From an uncultured Clostridia bacterium (lineage in GTDB: Bacteria > Bacillota > Clostridia > Christensenellales > Borkfalkiaceae): 10,872 nt of DNA. The stretch is taken from assembly GCA_947632165.1 (NCBI GenBank), contig CANROI010000034.1:1-10872 (forward strand), written 5' to 3'. The number at the start of each line of letters is the position of its first letter. Within the stretch, counting starts at the first letter, position 1. The notes under the pieces are model-generated. The model saw only the letters and a program-made list of their open reading frames with translations, did no database searches and was not told where the DNA came from. The position numbers and the translations under genes were made by a program. Positions 7,587 through 10,872 of the stretch are shown here, one piece after another.

Positions 7587-7629
7587 ATAGTATCACAAAT
7601 TTTTAATTATTTGTAGATTTTGTCACAAA
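7587..7629 (-). promoter_or_regulatory. Predicted promoter/operator region of the glycoside operon
   Basis: On the minus strand an extended -10 element, TG-A-TACTAT (-10 hexamer at 7587-7592), lies about 35 bases before the GH3 start. The matching -35 box (TACAAA, 7610-7615) is poor, as is usual for extended -10 promoters. The region is full of short repeats. An inverted repeat ACAAAT-8 nt-ATTTGT (7595-7614) covers the spacer. A palindrome TTTGTCACAAA lies at 7619-7629. TTTGTGA occurs twice, 30 bases apart (7593-7599 and 7623-7629). TGTAGATT occurs on the plus strand at 7612-7619 and 7631-7638. A repressor or activator site is likely, but its regulator is not in the window. An alternative pair, TTGTGA (7623-7628) with TAAAAA, is weaker. 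Confidence 0.6.
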
Positions 7630-7671
7630 CTGTAGATTAAGCGACATAAATTACACTTTTCCACTCTTTTT

Positions 7672-7705
7672 ATAAAATGAAATAAGCCGTCTTCCGACGG
7701 CTTAT
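7672..7705 (-). terminator. Intrinsic terminator of the Lgt-like/CPBP/LytTR unit
   Basis: On the minus strand, ATAAGCCGTC-GGAA-GACGGCTTAT (7682-7705) forms a ten-pair stem with a GNRA-type tetraloop, followed by TTCATTTTAT. The stem begins inside the stop codon of the LytTR gene, so the ribosome's last step and the hairpin overlap. The T tract is interrupted, so termination may be partial, with some read-through toward the GH3 gene. Confidence 0.75.
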
Positions 7706-8406
7706 CTTGCATTCCGCGTATAGCGCCCGATAAATTCCTTTTTTTTATGTCTGCTGATGAGCAATTCTTCCGAGCCGATCCGCACAAAGTTGTTGCGGAT
7801 GCAATCCACATGGCGCAGATTGACGAGGTAACCCGAATTGCAGCGGCAGAAATCCACGTCCGCGAGCTTGGCCTCAAGCGCCTTCATCGACTCCCGCGTG
7901 CGGTAGACGATCCCGCTCACCGTGTGATAGAGCAGATTGTGCGACTCTACCTCTATATACAGGATCTCGGACGAAGGCAAGACCTTGATCTCCTGCCGCG
8001 TGTTGACGACGATGTTGACCTCTAACTTTCTGCGCCGTCTCAGCCGCTCGTCGATGCGCCTGAGCGCCTGCGCGACGGCCTGATAGCGGAGCGGCTTGAG
8101 AAGATAGGCGAGCGCCTCGACGTCGTAGCCCTGCACCGCATACTGCACTTGGTCCGTCTCGAATACGATGCTGCAGTCGCTCCCCGTCTTGCGGATGCGC
8201 CGCGCGAGCTCGAGCCCGTTCAGATATGGCATCTCGATATCGAGGAACACGGCGTCGTATTCCCCGACGAAAGAATCCGCAAAGTCGAGACTGTCGGTGA
8301 AGATCTCCGCCGAGATCTCCGTCTTTTCCAACACGCCGAAGCGGAGCAGGAGCTCCTTCAGGACCGCCGCGTCCCTTTGGTTGTCGTCCACGATCGCGAT
8401 CTTCAC
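7702..8406 (-). CDS. LytTR-family response regulator
   Basis: This 234-residue DNA-binding response regulator has an N-terminal receiver domain (about 1-120) and a C-terminal LytTR domain (about 127-230). The receiver is complete: acidic pair D7/D8, phospho-acceptor D56 in FLDIEMP, T84, and K104 in LLKP. The LytTR part shows the usual ILYIEVESHN (148-157) and FCRCNSGYLVNLRHV (186-200). The start is GTG at 8406, with AGAGGAGG eight bases upstream. A longer reading frame reaches 8577, but its extra residues are only a shadow of the protease gene. GTGA joins this start to the stop of the CPBP gene with a four-base overlap. LytTR regulators usually pair with HPK10-type sensor kinases and control peptide-signalled or cell-surface genes. 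No kinase is encoded in the window, so it is an orphan here. Confidence 0.92.
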   Translation of the reverse strand: MKIAIVDDNQRDAAVLKELLLRFGVLEKTEISAEIFTDSLDFADSFVGEYDAVFLDIEMPYLNGLELARRIRKTGSDCSIVFETDQVQYAVQGYDVEALAYLLKPLRYQAVAQALRRIDERLRRRRKLEVNIVVNTRQEIKVLPSSEILYIEVESHNLLYHTVSGIVYRTRESMKALEAKLADVDFCRCNSGYLVNLRHVDCIRNNFVRIGSEELLISRHKKKEFIGRYTRNAR

Positions 8407-9164
8407 TGCCGCATCCTCCTCTTCTCGTATCCGAGCGCCGAAATCACCACATGTACGGCGCAGAGAACGCCGAATACCGCCGTCAGGATCCAGAACGTGA
8501 GGTCCTGGAACGGGCCGGAGCCGAGGTCGGTGACGATGATCCCGCCCACGTCGAACACGGCATGCGTCAGCACGCACAGCCAGATGTTGTTCGTCCTGAA
8601 CATCATGACCGCAAACATGCAGCCGAGCAGAAAGGTATAGCCGAGCTGGAGCGCCGTGCCGCCGATGCTCGCCCTATAGAAGAGATTGATCAGATGCATG
8701 AGCGAAAAGAGCGCCGAAGAGATGAGCGCGGCTGCGATCGAGCCGCCCCGGCGGGAAGAGAACCGTTCGCCGAAAAAGGGCAGGAGCAGCCCGCGGAAGA
8801 AGAGTTCCTCCATCGCCGCCACCGAGACGCATTTGAGCAGAAACAGCCAGAGAAGGTCGAGCCGTTCCAGACGGGCCTCCCCGAAAATCAGCGCCGTGAA
8901 CGGGAAATTGACGATTGCGACCGCAAAACAGGGCAAACACCACAGGAGCGCGCGGACGCCGACCCTCGGCGAAAGGCAGGCACGGTAGTCGCTGCCGAGC
9001 AGCAGCACAAACAGGAACACCGCGACGGACAGCCGCGGCAACGTCTCGCAAAGCAGACGGGAGGTCGTTTCGTCGAAGGGAAAGATTGCAGGGAAGGAGC
9101 ACACCGCCACGACGGCGGCGCTCACGGCGAGCAAGACGAGCAGAAGGATCTTATGCCTTTTCAT
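8403..9164 (-). CDS. CPBP-family (CAAX-type, Abi) intramembrane metalloprotease
   Basis: This 253-residue protein has about seven or eight hydrophobic segments and the complete set of CPBP (ABI/Rce1-like) protease motifs. These are EExxxR at E119-E120-R124 (EELFFRG), FxxxH at F153-H157 with a nearby N160, and a third motif, H201-xxx-D205, where Asn or Asp is usual. These residues bind zinc and make up the active site inside the membrane, so it looks catalytically intact. Bacterial members process or protect against small peptides such as bacteriocins, or are adaptor-like. The substrate is unknown here. ATG at 9164 has GGAGG seven bases upstream, within the Lgt-like gene, whose end it overlaps by 14 bases. 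It in turn overlaps the LytTR gene by four bases. That linkage suggests that the protease and the regulator work in the same signalling or surface pathway. Confidence 0.88.
   Translation of the reverse strand: MKRHKILLLVLLAVSAAVVAVCSFPAIFPFDETTSRLLCETLPRLSVAVFLFVLLLGSDYRACLSPRVGVRALLWCLPCFAVAIVNFPFTALIFGEARLERLDLLWLFLLKCVSVAAMEELFFRGLLLPFFGERFSSRRGGSIAAALISSALFSLMHLINLFYRASIGGTALQLGYTFLLGCMFAVMMFRTNNIWLCVLTHAVFDVGGIIVTDLGSGPFQDLTFWILTAVFGVLCAVHVVISALGYEKRRMRQ
8415..8422 (-). promoter_or_regulatory. Strong Shine-Dalgarno for the GTG-started LytTR gene
   Basis: AGAGGAGG lies eight bases before GTG at 8406, inside the last codons of the protease gene. It fixes the LytTR start despite the longer open frame and indicates translational coupling. 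Confidence 0.85.
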
Positions 9165-9945
9165 GAGCCGTCCTCCGCGCGAGCCGCGCCTTCAGAAACC
9201 AACGGTAGAACAGGGCAAACCCAACGCCGAAGAGCACGAGGAAGATCGCCGTGAGCTGCGAGGGCGAGAGCGACGCGATCCCCGAAGAACCGCGGTCGTC
9301 GTCGCGGAAAAATTCGATGATGAACCGCCAGATCCCGTAGCAGACGAGGTAGGCGCTCGCCGTGTATTCGAAGCGGAATTTCAGAAGCAAAAAGAGCAGG
9401 ACGGCGAAGAGCACGAAGAGAAAGACCGCCTCGTAGAGCTGCAGCGGCACGCGATGCTGCCATTCGCCGTGCACATACATGTCGATCCCGCCGAAGCCCT
9501 CGGTCACGGCGCCGTAGCAGCAGCCGTTGAACAGGCAGCCGATCCGCCCGAACGCATGCGCCACGATGATGCAGGGCGTGATGAGCGAGAGCATGGTATT
9601 GAACTGCGCGATGTGCTCCCCCTCTTTACAATAATAATGCCCGAGGAGGAAATACAGGGCGAGATAGACCACGACGGCGCCGATCAGCCCGCCGTAAAAA
9701 GTGGAGCCCACCCCCCATCTGAACTCCCCCGTTTCGAGATAATGGTACCATGACTGAAAGAGAACGGAGGAGACGTAGCCGAGAATGATCGCCGCCACGG
9801 AGACGACGACGGAGAGGTTGTATACCTTGACGCCGAGCCCCACCCGTCCCGAAAAAAGGCGGCCGACGACCATCGCCGCGATCACGCCGATCAAAAACAT
9901 CCAATAATAGAGGCTCATGCCCAAAAATGCCGCATCGGGAAACAT
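9151..9945 (-). CDS. Prolipoprotein diacylglyceryl transferase (Lgt)-family membrane protein, GCC-type
   Basis: This 264-residue multi-span membrane protein matches the Lgt family, which transfers diacylglyceryl from phosphatidylglycerol to the lipobox cysteine of prolipoproteins. Family signatures are in the right order: YGGLIG (84-89), HAFGRIGCLFNGCCYG (130-145) with the central arginine R134, PLQLYE (167-172) and WRFIIEFFRDD (206-216) with R207. The signature differs from housekeeping Lgt such as that of Bacillus subtilis or E. coli (GRIGN...): a Cys replaces the Asn and two more Cys follow (C137, C142, C143). Such GCC-type members are common in Clostridia and may be paralogues with another substrate. 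The ATG has AAGGAGG seven bases upstream and lies about 13 bases from the predicted transcription start. It is the first of three overlapping genes with CPBP protease and LytTR regulator. Family membership is secure; true Lgt activity is an inference, so I give no gene symbol. Confidence 0.85.
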   Translation of the reverse strand: MFPDAAFLGMSLYYWMFLIGVIAAMVVGRLFSGRVGLGVKVYNLSVVVSVAAIILGYVSSVLFQSWYHYLETGEFRWGVGSTFYGGLIGAVVVYLALYFLLGHYYCKEGEHIAQFNTMLSLITPCIIVAHAFGRIGCLFNGCCYGAVTEGFGGIDMYVHGEWQHRVPLQLYEAVFLFVLFAVLLFLLLKFRFEYTASAYLVCYGIWRFIIEFFRDDDRGSSGIASLSPSQLTAIFLVLFGVGFALFYRWFLKARLARRTAHEKA

Positions 9946-9964
9946 CGCTTGTCCTCCTTCGGGA

Positions 9965-9993
9965 ATTATAACATAACCGGCGGGAAATTACAA
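9965..9993 (-). promoter_or_regulatory. Strong extended -10 promoter of the Lgt-like operon
   Basis: On the minus strand, TTGTAA (9988-9993), a 17-base spacer and a perfect TATAAT (9965-9970) are present, with TGT directly before the -10 (TGn extension). Transcription would start near 9958, which leaves a leader of only about 13 bases that is almost entirely the AAGGAGG ribosome site. There is no room for an operator or riboswitch downstream of the start, so expression is probably constitutive or controlled upstream. Confidence 0.82.
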
Positions 9994-10003
9994 GAATTTT
10001 TCG

Positions 10004-10044
10004 AAAAAAGTCGGGCGCGCGCCTCTTCGAAGAGGCGCGCGCCC
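10004..10044 (-). terminator. Intrinsic terminator of the LysR gene
   Basis: Bases 10013-10044 are a perfect 32-base palindrome (arms beginning GGGCGCGCGCCTCT), giving a 14-pair stem with a TCGA loop. It is followed on the minus strand by GAC and six Ts (10004-10009). It lies 28 bases after the LysR stop and directly upstream of the next promoter, so it separates the two units. No convergent gene needs it on the plus strand. Confidence 0.93.
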
Positions 10045-10072
10045 ACCATGGGACGGGACGTCTTCCCGGCCC

Positions 10073-10872
10073 TCATTTGCGCAGGAGCGCAATAAACGCC
10101 TTCATCGCAAACGACATTACGCTGTTCTTGGAGAGCGCCATCCCCACCGAACGGGAGGGTAGCGCGGGCTTGACGTTCAGCTCGAACAGGGAGCCGTCGC
10201 GCAGTTTGTTCATCGTGTACTCGCGCGGGATGCAGCCGATGCCCATGCCGTCGACGACGAGCCGCTTCATGAATCCCCAGCTGTCCACTTCGATCGTGGG
10301 CAGCAGCTTGATGCCGAGGCTCCCGCAGAAGCGGTCGAAGGACTCGCGCGAGATCATGCGCGGCTCCATCAGAAGAAGGGGGTACTGCTGCAGTTCGCGG
10401 ATGGAGAGCTCCTTCCCCTTGAGATCGGAGAACGCCTCGCCCGCGATGAAGATATCATTGAGCAGCATGATCGTATCGGTCAGGATGATCGATTCGTCCT
10501 CTTCGATCGGAAGATTCAAAAACCCGATGTCGCAGCGGTCGTTCTTGAGGTGTTCGATCGTCTTGGGCGAAGTGTCGGTCAGAAGTTCGAAGCGCACCTG
10601 CGGATAGAGCTCATGGAACTCCACAATGCGGTCGGCAAGGCAGTATTGGAAGATCGTCTCGGAGGCGCCGATGCGCAACGTGCCCTTGGCGGTGCTGTGG
10701 AGCTCCGAAATACGGTCCTCCACGCCGCCTAAGATCTGGAGCGCCCGCTCCACATCCGAATAGACGAGCTGCCCGCCCTGCGCAGACAACTCCATACCCT
10801 TGTGCATGCGGTTGAAAAGGGGCGTTCCGAGCTGGCTCTCGAGCTGCTTGATCGCCTGAGATACGGCCGGCT
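10073..10872 (-). CDS. LysR-family transcriptional regulator, partial (5' end outside window)
   Basis: The frame is open to the window edge and 265 residues are visible of a protein that normally has about 300. The first visible residues, PAVSQAIKQLESQLGTPLFNR, are the recognition helix and following segment of a LysR winged helix-turn-helix. The ATG at 10807 is therefore an internal methionine and the true start lies beyond 10872. After the linker helix, the ligand-binding domain begins at GTLRIGASETI and contains the usual two Rossmann-like lobes, ending FIALLRK. LysR regulators act as tetramers and usually control a divergent or nearby gene in response to a small molecule. The neighbour upstream of it is outside the window, and the gene after it is separated by a strong terminator, so its target cannot be named. 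The effector is unknown. Confidence 0.92.
   Translation of the reverse strand, partial: PAVSQAIKQLESQLGTPLFNRMHKGMELSAQGGQLVYSDVERALQILGGVEDRISELHSTAKGTLRIGASETIFQYCLADRIVEFHELYPQVRFELLTDTSPKTIEHLKNDRCDIGFLNLPIEEDESIILTDTIMLLNDIFIAGEAFSDLKGKELSIRELQQYPLLLMEPRMISRESFDRFCGSLGIKLLPTIEVDSWGFMKRLVVDGMGIGCIPREYTMNKLRDGSLFELNVKPALPSRSVGMALSKNSVMSFAMKAFIALLRK

Noticed and set aside
5231..7606. 791-codon open frame on the plus strand opposite the GH3 gene
   Set aside because: It is a mirror of GC-rich codon usage in the real gene. The protein is rich in Arg, Asp, Glu and Leu without any recognisable motif, and the minus-strand frame encodes an intact GH3 enzyme.
7619..7629. CRP-like site (TGTGA half site) upstream of GH3
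   Set aside because: Only a TGTGA half is present, without a TCACA partner at the six-base spacing. Catabolite control in Bacillota normally uses CcpA cre sites, so a CRP assignment is not justified.
8407..8577. N-terminal extension of the LytTR open frame
   Set aside because: The extra residues are low-complexity and overlap the protease gene. The GTG at 8406 has an excellent ribosome site and begins directly with the receiver-domain KIAIVDDN.

Overview
All nine protein genes in this window lie on the minus strand. Coding DNA is GC-rich and the few intergenic gaps are AT-rich. The gene content suggests a Gram-positive anaerobe of the Bacillota, most likely an uncultured gut-type member of class Clostridia. 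It includes a GPH sugar transporter with a charged C-terminal tail, a ROK kinase with the CxCG zinc motif, a LytTR regulator, a CPBP protease and an Lgt-like protein of the GCC type. This placement is inferred from family content and was not measured.

Right edge (about 9990-10872): the 3' part of a LysR-family regulator enters from outside the window. Its helix-turn-helix reads through the window edge, so its start lies beyond base 10872. It ends at a very strong intrinsic terminator, a 32-bp perfect palindrome followed by T6.

Membrane/regulator cassette (7682-9993): a near-consensus extended -10 promoter with a very short leader drives three overlapping genes. These are an Lgt-like membrane protein, a CPBP-family intramembrane protease and a LytTR response regulator. 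The overlaps are 14 and 4 bases and each downstream gene has a strong Shine-Dalgarno, so the three are very probably translationally coupled. A hairpin that overlaps the last stop codon ends the unit. No histidine kinase or peptide substrate is visible in the window.

Glycoside-use operon (30-7629): five genes in the order GH3 beta-glycosidase, C(X)5R protein phosphatase, family 2 glycosyltransferase, ROK sugar kinase and GPH symporter. The simple reading is import of a small glycoside by the symporter, hydrolysis by the cytoplasmic GH3 (no signal peptide), and phosphorylation of the freed hexose by the ROK kinase. The phosphatase and glycosyltransferase sit in the middle without an obvious catabolic role and are the odd part of the operon. 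The transporter is separated from the rest by 126 AT-rich bases that hold its own good promoter. A short motif, TTTGTGA, recurs near both promoters of this operon and could be a shared operator.

I found no tRNA, rRNA, CRISPR array, insertion sequence or phage gene. The most interesting points are the Lgt-like/CPBP/LytTR cassette, the phosphatase-glycosyltransferase pair inside a sugar operon, and the long uncharacterised C-terminal extensions on the GH3 enzyme and the symporter.
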